A stretch of 26,720 nt of DNA from JAXJQF01 sp036311285 (GTDB lineage: Bacteria; Pseudomonadota; Gammaproteobacteria; Enterobacterales; Succinivibrionaceae): positions 1 through 26,720 of the forward strand of contig JAXJQF010000085.1 in assembly GCA_036311285.1 (NCBI GenBank), read 5' to 3'. Position 1 is the first letter of the stretch. Each line of letters starts with the position of its first letter. Both the position numbers and the translations under genes were made by a program. This document shows positions 1-6,707 of this stretch, piece after piece. The notes beneath the pieces are model-generated. The model was not told the DNA's origin and searched no databases. It saw nothing but the letters and a program-made list of their open reading frames with translations.

Positions 1-87
1 GTTAACAACATTTCTGGTTTAGATTGTGAAATTAGTGATGAAACAGTTAAGACTCCAGCATGGGGTGTATGTGTATTCACTAAGTAA
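1..87 (+). CDS. 3' end of an unidentified protein-coding gene (partial)
   Basis: The first reading frame is open from the window edge to a TAA at 85-87 and encodes the last 28 residues of a protein, ending TPAWGVCVFTK. It is followed within 25 nt by a strong Rho-independent terminator, which supports a real gene end. Two cysteines lie 16 residues apart in this tail, which could form a C-terminal disulphide as in exported proteins, but that is speculation. I do not recognise the family and the 5' part is outside the window. Confidence 0.5.
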   Translation, partial: VNNISGLDCEISDETVKTPAWGVCVFTK

Positions 88-111
88 TTAGCAATATTAC
101 ATAAATAGATT

Positions 112-139
112 AAAAGGCATGGTTATCCATGCCTTTTTT
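112..139 (+). terminator. Rho-independent terminator of the upstream partial gene
   Basis: An 11-bp perfect stem (112-122 pairing with 127-137) with a TTAT loop contains the GC core GGCATGG/CCATGCC. The 3' arm runs into a T tract (134-139). It lies 24 nt after the stop codon of the partial gene. Confidence 0.85.
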
Positions 140-160
140 ATTTGTTGTGTGTAATTTTAA

Positions 161-313
161 GCTCCCAGTTTTGCTTCTATAATTGATGTTAATGTTGGTG
201 GACCAAATGATTTATGTATAACTGATTATAGAAAAAGATATGAAAAATTAGTAAAAGAAAATCCGAAATATAAATGGAAATTGCATAATTTTAATGGTTT
301 AGATAACTCATAA
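161..313 (+). pseudogene. Orphan 3' gene remnant, 50 codons, no start codon
   Basis: The frame is open from just after a TAA at 158-160 to a TAA at 311-313. It encodes about 50 residues with protein-like composition, including IIDVNVGGPNDL and, further on, a Lys/Tyr/Trp-rich tail ending FNGLDNS. There is no ATG, GTG or TTG near the beginning, no ribosome binding site, and a terminator lies directly upstream. It therefore looks like the surviving C-terminal end of a gene whose 5' part was deleted. The IDVNxxxGPN pattern is reminiscent of the C-terminal calcium-binding or pseudopilin-like segment of some type II/IV pilin-type proteins, but the match is too short to name a family. Confidence 0.35.
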
Positions 314-475
314 ACTAAAATAAGGTACTTCGTGCAACTTAAAAACTAAAATAACACACGATAAAGCTTTATTTTAAAATGTTTAGACCTTCGTTTTCAA
401 TATCGAAATCTAAGTATTTGGTTATAGAAAAAGCAAGTTTAGCTTTATATAATTTATTTAATATAGAAATAACAT
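314..475. other. Non-coding stretch with short repeats
   Basis: No convincing ORF on either strand. A 12-bp direct repeat (AAACTAAAATAA) occurs at 312-323 and 343-354, the first copy overlapping the stop codon of the remnant, and a 12-bp palindrome (ATAAAGCTTTAT) lies at 361-372. Together with the gene remnant this looks like decaying intergenic DNA. Confidence 0.4.
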
Positions 476-535
476 AGACCATTCAATTTCTATTTGTGTT
501 ATTGGTTATTAACACTAAATAGGATTGAATGGTCT
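476..535. terminator. 60-nt near-perfect hairpin downstream of fabA
   Basis: Arms AGACCATTCAAT (476-487) and ATTGAATGGTCT (524-535) pair perfectly. They continue, after small bulges, into CTATTT/AAATAG and GTGTTA/TAACAC, with an 8-nt loop at 502-509. It sits 20 nt beyond the fabA stop (fabA is on the minus strand), so termination of fabA is the simplest role. Neither side carries a clean T run and the stem is far longer than the other terminators here, so it may be an RNA-stability element or a small inverted-repeat element. Confidence 0.5.
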
Positions 536-554
536 TTAAAATTTATTTTTTAAA

Positions 555-1091
555 TTAAGCTGTAAATAAACCAACCTTTAGGTTAGAAGCATGGTAAATA
601 ACTTCACCATCAACAGCTACAGTACCATCACCGATACCCATAATTAACTTACCCATGATTACGCGCTTTAAGTTAATTGTATAAGTAACTTTCTTTGCAG
701 TTGGTAATACTTGGCCTGTAAATTTAACTTCACCAACACCTAACGCTCTTCCTTTTCCTGGACCACCTTTCCAACCTAAGAAGAAACCAACTAATTGCCA
801 CATAGCATCTAAGCCTAAGCAACCAGGCATAACTGGATCACCAGGGAAGTGACAACCAAAGAACCATAAATCTGGATTGATATCTAGCTCTGCAACAATA
901 TAACCTTTACCAAATTCTCCACCGTTGTCATTGATTTCAATGATTCTGTCCATCATTAACATGTTAGGAGCTGGTAATTGACTATTACCTGGACCAAATA
1001 ATTCACCGCGACTACAAGCTAGTAAATCTTCTCTACTAAAAGAGTTTACACCGCGTTCACATAAAGATAATGGTTTTTCAGTATTGTTCAC
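555..1091 (-). CDS. fabA: Bifunctional 3-hydroxydecanoyl-ACP dehydratase/isomerase FabA
   Basis: FabA dehydrates 3-hydroxydecanoyl-ACP and isomerises trans-2- to cis-3-decenoyl-ACP, the branch point of anaerobic unsaturated fatty acid synthesis in the cytosol. The protein (178 aa; E. coli FabA 172) is a near full-length match to the family. It has the hot-dog-fold signature WFFGCHFPGDPVMPGCLGLDAMWQ, with catalytic His81 in CHFPGDP and Asp95 in GLDAMWQ, then GRALGVGEVKFTGQVLPTAKK and the C-terminal SNLKVGLF. The start is a GTG (1089-1091), preceded by AAAAGGAAA about 7 nt upstream. The next in-frame Met is at residue 44, inside the conserved core, so the GTG start is well supported. It is transcribed divergently from the Lon-like gene, the same pairing as fabA-ycbZ in E. 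coli. Confidence 0.97.
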   Translation of the reverse strand: MNNTEKPLSLCERGVNSFSREDLLACSRGELFGPGNSQLPAPNMLMMDRIIEINDNGGEFGKGYIVAELDINPDLWFFGCHFPGDPVMPGCLGLDAMWQLVGFFLGWKGGPGKGRALGVGEVKFTGQVLPTAKKVTYTINLKRVIMGKLIMGIGDGTVAVDGEVIYHASNLKVGLFTA

Positions 1092-1121
1092 CTGAGTATT
1101 TCCTTTTGAAAGTGTTTGTTC

Positions 1122-1142
1122 AATACAATAATATATTGTATT
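1122..1142. promoter_or_regulatory. Inverted repeat in the fabA leader, possible operator
   Basis: Perfect 8-bp arms AATACAAT (1122-1129) and ATTGTATT (1135-1142) are separated by AATAT, 31 nt upstream of the fabA GTG. Position and dyad symmetry suit a repressor or activator site. It does not resemble the FadR consensus, and I cannot assign a regulator. AT-rich DNA produces such dyads by chance fairly often. Confidence 0.35.
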
Positions 1143-1548
1143 CGTTTTTTAATCTTAAAATTCCTTTATGTTATTTTAAACTATTTTCAAAAAAAATCTA
1201 TATTAACAACTAGATAATATTCTCAATTCTAAATATTAACGGTTGCTGTTTATCTTTTATTCAGTTTTGTCTAAGTTGTATGACACGGAACACATTGTTT
1301 AGAACAATATATAAAACTCTTGATGTTTTGGTACATAAGCGATATAAAAAAAATTTTTGTAATGCTAAAATTAAATATAAATTTGAATATTATTTTTAAT
1401 TACTAAGTGCAAAAATAATAGTATTAAATAAGTAGAAAAATATTGCGTCTATAGAAGTACTTGATAACTAGGTCTATAGAGTTATATATCGTTTAAATGC
1501 ACAACTTTCTAGAAGATAAATAATTAAGTAAATTAAAGGATTAAGAAC
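1143..1548. promoter_or_regulatory. Divergent fabA/Lon intergenic region with paired TCTATAGA boxes
   Basis: This AT-rich region has no ORF. The palindromic octamer TCTATAGA occurs twice, at 1448-1455 and 1473-1480, exactly 25 bp apart. A -35-like TTGATA (1461-1466) lies between the copies and a TATATC -10-like element follows at 1485-1490 (18-bp spacer). This is the best guess for the Lon gene promoter, with the boxes as possible operators. AAAGGA at 1535-1540 is the ribosome binding site of the Lon gene, 8 nt before its ATG. Confidence 0.35.
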
Positions 1549-3585
1549 ATGAAAGAACTAACAGATTATGATTTGATTCCAGACTTAACTAAGATTACTG
1601 TTAGTGAGGCGGATGTTGATTACTCTGTATTTCAAAAACGTGCATTAAATGCAATTCAGGAATTGGTTTATACAAATAAAGTTAACCCAATAATGATGTT
1701 AACAACAACTGAAGGTATTGATGTTGAAGAGTTAATACCTCAGCTGTTAAACAAGTGTGAAAGTAACAATAAAGAATTACATGACATTTGTTATGCAGAG
1801 AATTTAACTAATGATTTATCTCCTGTTTGGTTACATATAAAGAGTGGAACAGCAGAAGAGTTTAATACTTTAATCTGTGATCTTTTAAATAAAGTAAAAC
1901 GTAATTTAAATGCAGAAGAAATTCTCCTTAGGATTTTAAAGAAACAAGGAGACAATAAAAAGTTAGAAGATTATTTATCTGATTTGTCTATTCATGTTGC
2001 AAAGGGACAAGATTTTGCTCATCCTGTGTTGATGAACTTAATGGTTTGTCATGAAGCTAATGTTCCTCCTATTATTTTTGGAAGAGACATTACATGGAAG
2101 AAATTATTTGGTGGGGTGAATTACTTAACTGAAAATGGAACAACTTATTCTCATCAACATTTATTAGAAGCTGGATTGCTAAGAAGAGCTGACGGCGGGT
2201 TCTTAGTATTAAGTGTTGAAGAGTTAGTACATAATCCATATTTGTGGTTCAAGCTAAAGCATTCATTGCAAGCGGGGGTTTTAGATTGGGATAACCCAAC
2301 AGACATAAATAATACTTTAGTTCCTTTCTTTGCTCCTGAACCAACACCGATAGATGTAAAGGTAATCCTATATGGTAACGTATCTGATATCTATTCACTT
2401 TATAATTATGATCAAGAGTATTTAAGTAGTGTTTATACAAGCACAGACTTAAAGATTTATTTTAAGCTTGATGAATATGGAAACGATTTTGCTAAATTTA
2501 TTTCACAATTAGCTCAAAGTAGAGGTTTGTTACCAATTTCTATTGACGCAATAAACAGAATTATTAGGGAATGTTGTCGAAGAGCAGAAAGTCAAACAGA
2601 GTTCTTGTTTAATACTGATTATTTATTAAATGTTTTAAGAGAAGCAAGCGGTATTGCTTTTAGAGTTAAGAAAGAAGAAATTGATTTAGATTGTGTCGTT
2701 AAAACATTTAATAATAGAGAATACAGAGTTAATAGTGTTGTAGAGGAATCGTCAGAATTTTATAAGTCAAAGCAAATGCTTTTAAAGACCGATGGAGAAG
2801 AAATAGGTCAAATTAATGGTTTGACAGTTGTTCATACATCAGGTGAAGATTTTGAATATGGTGAACCTGCAAGAATTACTGCAACTATTCATAGTGGTGG
2901 TGAGGGAAACATTTCAGATGTTGAACATCGAGCTGAATTAGCAGGTCAAATTCATGCTAAGGCGATGATGATTATAAATGGTTATCTGACTAATTTATTT
3001 GGAGCTGCTAATCCTATACCTGTAACTCCAAACTTAGTTTTTGAACAATCTTATTGTGCTATTGACGGTGATAGTGCTTCTTTAACAGGCCTTTGTGCTA
3101 TTTTAAGTGCTTTATCTCACTTGCCAATCAAACAGCAATTTGCTTTAACTGGTTCTCTTGACCAATTTGGTAATGTACAACCTGTTGGTGGATTAAATGA
3201 GAAAATAGAAGGATTCTATAGAGTATGTAAGATTCAAGGGATTACTGGTAAACAAGGTGTAATTATTCCAGAATCTAATGTTCAAGCATTGGTATTAAGT
3301 GATGAAGTACGTGAAGCGGTAAATCAAAAGAAATTCCATATATACGCTGTTAAAACTGTTGATGAAACAATTGAGTTGTTAACAGGAACAAAAGCAGGTT
3401 TAATGGAAGCAAGAGAAGAACTTATTAAGAGGGTTCAAGGCCTTAGCTCTAATGATTCTCTAAAAGAAGATTGTGAAACCAATGAAAGAACGGTTTACAA
3501 ATGCATAGAGGATTATTTTGATTATGTAGAAAATGATGAAGAGCAAGAACAAAGTTTTTGGTCTAAGTTAAAAGCATTGTTTTAA
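1549..3585 (+). CDS. Lon-family protease, YcbZ/LonH type, with degenerate ATPase region
   Basis: The C-terminal part is a Lon (S16) serine protease domain. The nucleophile is in GDSASLTGL (Ser509) and the dyad lysine in GGLNEKIEGF (Lys552), followed by the conserved GKQGVIIPESN. The length (678 aa) exceeds E. coli YcbZ (586). As in that family, the N-terminal ATPase-like half shows no Walker A (GxxxxGKS/T), and the Walker B position reads GGFLVLSVEEL (216-226), so ATP hydrolysis looks lost or altered. A central helical region joins the two parts. It is probably cytosolic or nucleoid-associated; substrates are unknown to me. The start is set by AAAGGA 8 nt upstream of ATG. Its place next to divergent fabA matches the enterobacterial fabA-ycbZ arrangement. 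Confidence 0.9.
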   Translation: MKELTDYDLIPDLTKITVSEADVDYSVFQKRALNAIQELVYTNKVNPIMMLTTTEGIDVEELIPQLLNKCESNNKELHDICYAENLTNDLSPVWLHIKSGTAEEFNTLICDLLNKVKRNLNAEEILLRILKKQGDNKKLEDYLSDLSIHVAKGQDFAHPVLMNLMVCHEANVPPIIFGRDITWKKLFGGVNYLTENGTTYSHQHLLEAGLLRRADGGFLVLSVEELVHNPYLWFKLKHSLQAGVLDWDNPTDINNTLVPFFAPEPTPIDVKVILYGNVSDIYSLYNYDQEYLSSVYTSTDLKIYFKLDEYGNDFAKFISQLAQSRGLLPISIDAINRIIRECCRRAESQTEFLFNTDYLLNVLREASGIAFRVKKEEIDLDCVVKTFNNREYRVNSVVEESSEFYKSKQMLLKTDGEEIGQINGLTVVHTSGEDFEYGEPARITATIHSGGEGNISDVEHRAELAGQIHAKAMMIINGYLTNLFGAANPIPVTPNLVFEQSYCAIDGDSASLTGLCAILSALSHLPIKQQFALTGSLDQFGNVQPVGGLNEKIEGFYRVCKIQGITGKQGVIIPESNVQALVLSDEVREAVNQKKFHIYAVKTVDETIELLTGTKAGLMEAREELIKRVQGLSSNDSLKEDCETNERTVYKCIEDYFDYVENDEEQEQSFWSKLKALF

Positions 3586-3591
3586 TAGAAA

Positions 3592-3645
3592 TATGGTAGT
3601 TTCAACCTGTCGGAAATTCCGACAGGCTCGTAAGATAATACCATA
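3592..3645. terminator. Two-tier stem-loop between convergent genes
   Basis: The inner hairpin CCTGTCGG (3606-3613) / CCGACAGG (3619-3626) is nested inside an outer pair TATGGTA (3592-3598) / TACCATA (3639-3645). It lies between the stop codons of the Lon gene and the convergent gene ending at 3648, so it probably terminates both. There is no T tract on either side, so termination may be Rho-assisted. Confidence 0.5.
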
Positions 3646-3647
3646 AC

Positions 3648-4232
3648 CTAAAAATAAAGAAGAGTAATAGAGATTATAGTTATTACTATAAAAATATATA
3701 GAAGTATCTTTTTAGTTTTACTAACAAAGTTATCAAATTTTGTTAAATCATCTTCTATTTGAGCTCGATGACATTTTTTACATAACCTATAAACCATGTT
3801 TTGTTCACAATATCCATAATAACTTCCGTTTGTTGCTCCGCAATGGATACAAGGATTTGCACTGGAGCATTCATTGTTAAATTTAGTATCTTGTTTTTTT
3901 ATTCGTTCCTTAACTTTTTCAGAATGAAAATCATGACGCTGAATGTTCTTAGCTATACTTATATTATCAGTGTAATTGATGTTTAAGTTCTTTAATTCTT
4001 CGATTGAAGTATTAGTTAAGTTTATAGATTTTAAAAACTTTAATGAATCGTCTGCTGATAATTCTTCAATTTCAAATTCAACAATAGTTCCAATTGGAAG
4101 AATGCTTTTGGAATAATTTTCTTCAGTTTCTTTATTGGTATTAGGAATAAATAGTAGTTTTTGCTTTTTATACAAAATTATTCCTAATCCGTAACTGTTT
4201 AAGTAGTTTTCAATACGACCAATGCAACTCAT
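3648..4232 (-). CDS. Putative OB-fold/zinc-ribbon/transmembrane protein, unknown function
   Basis: This 194-residue protein is not one I recognise as a named family. Residues 1-72 have the rhythm of a cold-shock/S1-like OB fold (GRIENYLNSYGLGIIL, then LLFIPN, then PIGTIVEFEIEEL), which is only a pattern judgement. Residues 128-155 carry a zinc-ribbon-like set of ligands: C128xxC131, C142, C151xxC154, H155. Residues 175-193 form one hydrophobic helix ending at the C-terminus, so the protein may be tail-anchored with its soluble part in the cytosol. The start ATG follows AAAAAGGT by 6 nt. It is single, convergent with the Lon gene and divergent from rlmKL. Nucleic-acid binding at the membrane is conceivable but unproven. 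Confidence 0.65.
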   Translation of the reverse strand: MSCIGRIENYLNSYGLGIILYKKQKLLFIPNTNKETEENYSKSILPIGTIVEFEIEELSADDSLKFLKSINLTNTSIEELKNLNINYTDNISIAKNIQRHDFHSEKVKERIKKQDTKFNNECSSANPCIHCGATNGSYYGYCEQNMVYRLCKKCHRAQIEDDLTKFDNFVSKTKKILLYIFIVITIISITLLYF

Positions 4233-4316
4233 ATCTTACCTTTTTGGATATAAATTTGTTTTTTATACTCACTTATCTTGTGATTTATTATTTTATTATA
4301 TGTGTGTACTTATAGG

Positions 4317-4345
4317 TTAATAGGTAATAATAAGTATGATATAAT
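4317..4345 (+). promoter_or_regulatory. Predicted sigma-70 promoter of rlmKL
   Basis: A perfect extended -10 (TGaTATAAT; TG at 4337-4338, hexamer 4340-4345) stands 17 bp after a weaker -35-like TTAATA (4317-4322). It is about 34 nt upstream of the rlmKL ATG. This is the clearest consensus -10 in the first 10 kb. Confidence 0.6.
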
Positions 4346-4378
4346 ACGCCAAATTTTTTAAATATAGTGAGCTAATGT

Positions 4379-6652
4379 ATGTTTAAGTTTTTTGCAACTT
4401 GTCCTAAAGGTATAGAAGGTTTATTAAAAGAGGAAATCACAGCTCTTGGCGGTAGTATGGTTAAAGAAACTGTTGCAGGGGTTGCATTCCAAGGTGAATT
4501 TGATATTGGGATGAAAGTATGTTTATGGACTCGTTTTGCAACTAGAGTATTGTTGTCTATAGGTACATACCATGCAGAAAGTGATTTAGAGTTCTATATT
4601 GGTGCTTATAACTTAAAGTACGAAGTTTACTTTGATTATAATGCAACAATAGCCGTGTCATTTAATGGCCAAAATGATTTTATTAGAAATACCCAATACG
4701 GTGCATTAAGAATAAAAGACGCCGTTTGTGACAGATTATCAAAGATTCAAGGTCAACGTCCAAATGTTAATAAAGATAATCCAGATGTTCGTATTAACGT
4801 GCATTTGGATAAGAAGAATAATGTTACAGTATCTCTAGATTTATCAGGTCAGTCTTTACATAAGAGAGATTATAGAACAGTTGCAGGTATCGCTCCTTTA
4901 AAAGAAAATTTAGCATCTGCAATTGTTAAAAAGTCCGGTTTTAGATTAGGTAATGTGGTAGATCCTATGTGTGGTTCTGCAACTTTATTGATTGAAGCCG
5001 TAATGCAAGCTGCAAACATTGCTCCGGGATTATTTAGAGATTCATATGGCTTTAAAAAATTAAAAATGTTCGATAGCGTACGTTTTGATGATTTAAAGAA
5101 AAATGCTCAAACTGAAGCAAGAAATGGAAAAACAAGATTATTAGAAAGTAAGATTTCATTTATAGGTTTCGATAAAGATGAATCTGTTATAAGAAAAGCT
5201 CGTGAGAATATCGAAAGAGCTGGTCTTTCAAGTATTATTACAGTACATCAAAGTGAGCTAAATAATTTATACAATCCGTTAAAAGATAAAACTCCAGGTT
5301 ATATTATTTGTAACCCTCCATATGGTGAAAGATTAGGTAATCTACCTGAACTTATCGAAGTATATACAACTTTAGGTAATAAGCTTAAAGAATTCTTTAG
5401 AGGCTGGAAGGTTGGTGTAATATCGTCATCTACTGATTTATTAAGTTGTTTAAGACTTAGATATGAAAATAAGTACAAACTATTTAACGGTGCTTTAGAA
5501 TGTCAGTTAAGAACATATTCAATAAATCAAAACAATTCAGAAGAATATTTAAAAGCAGAACAAGATGACAATTTAGACCAAGTTGATTTATCTAATAGTG
5601 AGTATAGTCAATTTCAAAAACTACTGAATAATAAGAACACTGTATCTGAAAAGGATTTAAATAAGAGTTCTAGTAATAATGTAAGTCAAAGCCTAGATCA
5701 CGCAAAACAAGTTGCTCCAGATTTTACTAATAGATTGATCAAAAATATTAAGCATCTTGATAAATGGGCAAAGAGAGAAGGTTTAGAGGCTTATAGAATA
5801 TATGATGCTGATATTCCTAATTATAGTGCTGCTATCGATAGATATGGCGACTATATTGTAATTCAAGAATATGTTGCACCAAAGAGTGTTCCAGAGAAAG
5901 TAGCACAACATAGATTGTTAGATATGCTTCAGTGTACTGTTGCAGTAACAAAGGTTCCAGGAGATCATATAATTCTTAAGGTTAGAGAACGTAAGAAAGG
6001 TGATTCTCAATATGAAAAATTAAACGAACTTAAGCATACATTGTTAATTAAAGAATATGGAGCAAGTTTTATTGTTAATTTATGGGACTATCTAGATACA
6101 GGTATCTTCTTAGACCATAGACTTATCAGAAAACATATTCTTGATAATGTTAAAGGAAAGGATTTTTTAAACGTATTTGCTTATACAGGAACAGCTACTG
6201 TATATGCAGCTTTAGGTGGAGCAAAATCTACAACAACAGTTGATATGAGTAGAACCTACTTAAATTGGGCAAAAGACAATTTAAAAGCAAACAATATTAA
6301 GTTTGATAAGCATAACTTTATTCAAGCAGATTGTTTACAGTGGGTTAATACAGATACTAAGAAGTTTGATGTAATTTTTGCAGATCCTCCAACTTTCTCA
6401 AATTCAAAGAGAATGTTAGATGTATTCGATGTGCAAAGAGATCATGTTTCATTAATTAAGAGTTTAGTTGCTAAATTAAATGAAGGTGGAACGTTAATAT
6501 TTTCAAACAACTACAGAAATTTTAAATTAGATTATGAACAAATGGATGCGATGGGATTAGAAGTGATTGATACTACAGTAAGTACCATTCCAGAAGATTT
6601 TAAGCATAATAAGAAAATTCATAACAGCTATATCATCAGATTTAAAAAATAA
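4379..6652 (+). CDS. rlmKL: Bifunctional 23S rRNA methyltransferase RlmKL (m7G2069 and m2G2445)
   Basis: The 757-residue protein combines two SAM-dependent rRNA methyltransferases (E. coli protein 702 aa). The N-terminal half has a THUMP region (about 45-155) and a methyltransferase with DPMCGSATLLIEA (195-207) and the NPPY motif CNPPYGERLG (311-320), the guanine-N2 activity of RlmL. The C-terminal half has VFAYTGTATVYAA (599-611) and ADPPTFSNS (668-676), the guanine-N7 activity of RlmK. Between them, residues about 383-447 form an Asn/Ser/Asp-rich linker longer than in E. coli and probably disordered. The start ATG is at 4379; a neighbouring ATG at 4375 is out of frame. uup follows after 55 nt, as in enterobacteria, so the two are probably co-transcribed from the promoter at 4317-4345. 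Confidence 0.96.
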   Translation: MFKFFATCPKGIEGLLKEEITALGGSMVKETVAGVAFQGEFDIGMKVCLWTRFATRVLLSIGTYHAESDLEFYIGAYNLKYEVYFDYNATIAVSFNGQNDFIRNTQYGALRIKDAVCDRLSKIQGQRPNVNKDNPDVRINVHLDKKNNVTVSLDLSGQSLHKRDYRTVAGIAPLKENLASAIVKKSGFRLGNVVDPMCGSATLLIEAVMQAANIAPGLFRDSYGFKKLKMFDSVRFDDLKKNAQTEARNGKTRLLESKISFIGFDKDESVIRKARENIERAGLSSIITVHQSELNNLYNPLKDKTPGYIICNPPYGERLGNLPELIEVYTTLGNKLKEFFRGWKVGVISSSTDLLSCLRLRYENKYKLFNGALECQLRTYSINQNNSEEYLKAEQDDNLDQVDLSNSEYSQFQKLLNNKNTVSEKDLNKSSSNNVSQSLDHAKQVAPDFTNRLIKNIKHLDKWAKREGLEAYRIYDADIPNYSAAIDRYGDYIVIQEYVAPKSVPEKVAQHRLLDMLQCTVAVTKVPGDHIILKVRERKKGDSQYEKLNELKHTLLIKEYGASFIVNLWDYLDTGIFLDHRLIRKHILDNVKGKDFLNVFAYTGTATVYAALGGAKSTTTVDMSRTYLNWAKDNLKANNIKFDKHNFIQADCLQWVNTDTKKFDVIFADPPTFSNSKRMLDVFDVQRDHVSLIKSLVAKLNEGGTLIFSNNYRNFKLDYEQMDAMGLEVIDTTVSTIPEDFKHNKKIHNSYIIRFKK

Positions 6653-6707
6653 GAAATAGGTTGTTAATAAGTAAATTCAGTTGATGAAAATAAAGAGGAT
6701 TTTTTTT

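Noticed and set aside
268..284. 17-bp identity with 26702-26718 at the far end of the window
   Set aside because: An AT-rich match of this length somewhere in 26 kb is not far from chance, the two copies lie in different contexts and there is no flanking similarity.
312..354. 12-bp direct repeat AAACTAAAATAA as a possible attachment or insertion-site duplication
   Set aside because: The intervening 19 bp contain nothing element-like and the sequence is low-complexity.
6681..6707. Upstream TTG start for uup giving 9 extra residues
   Set aside because: No ribosome binding site before it, the extra residues do not match Uup proteins, and GTG 6708 has a well-spaced AAAGAGGA.
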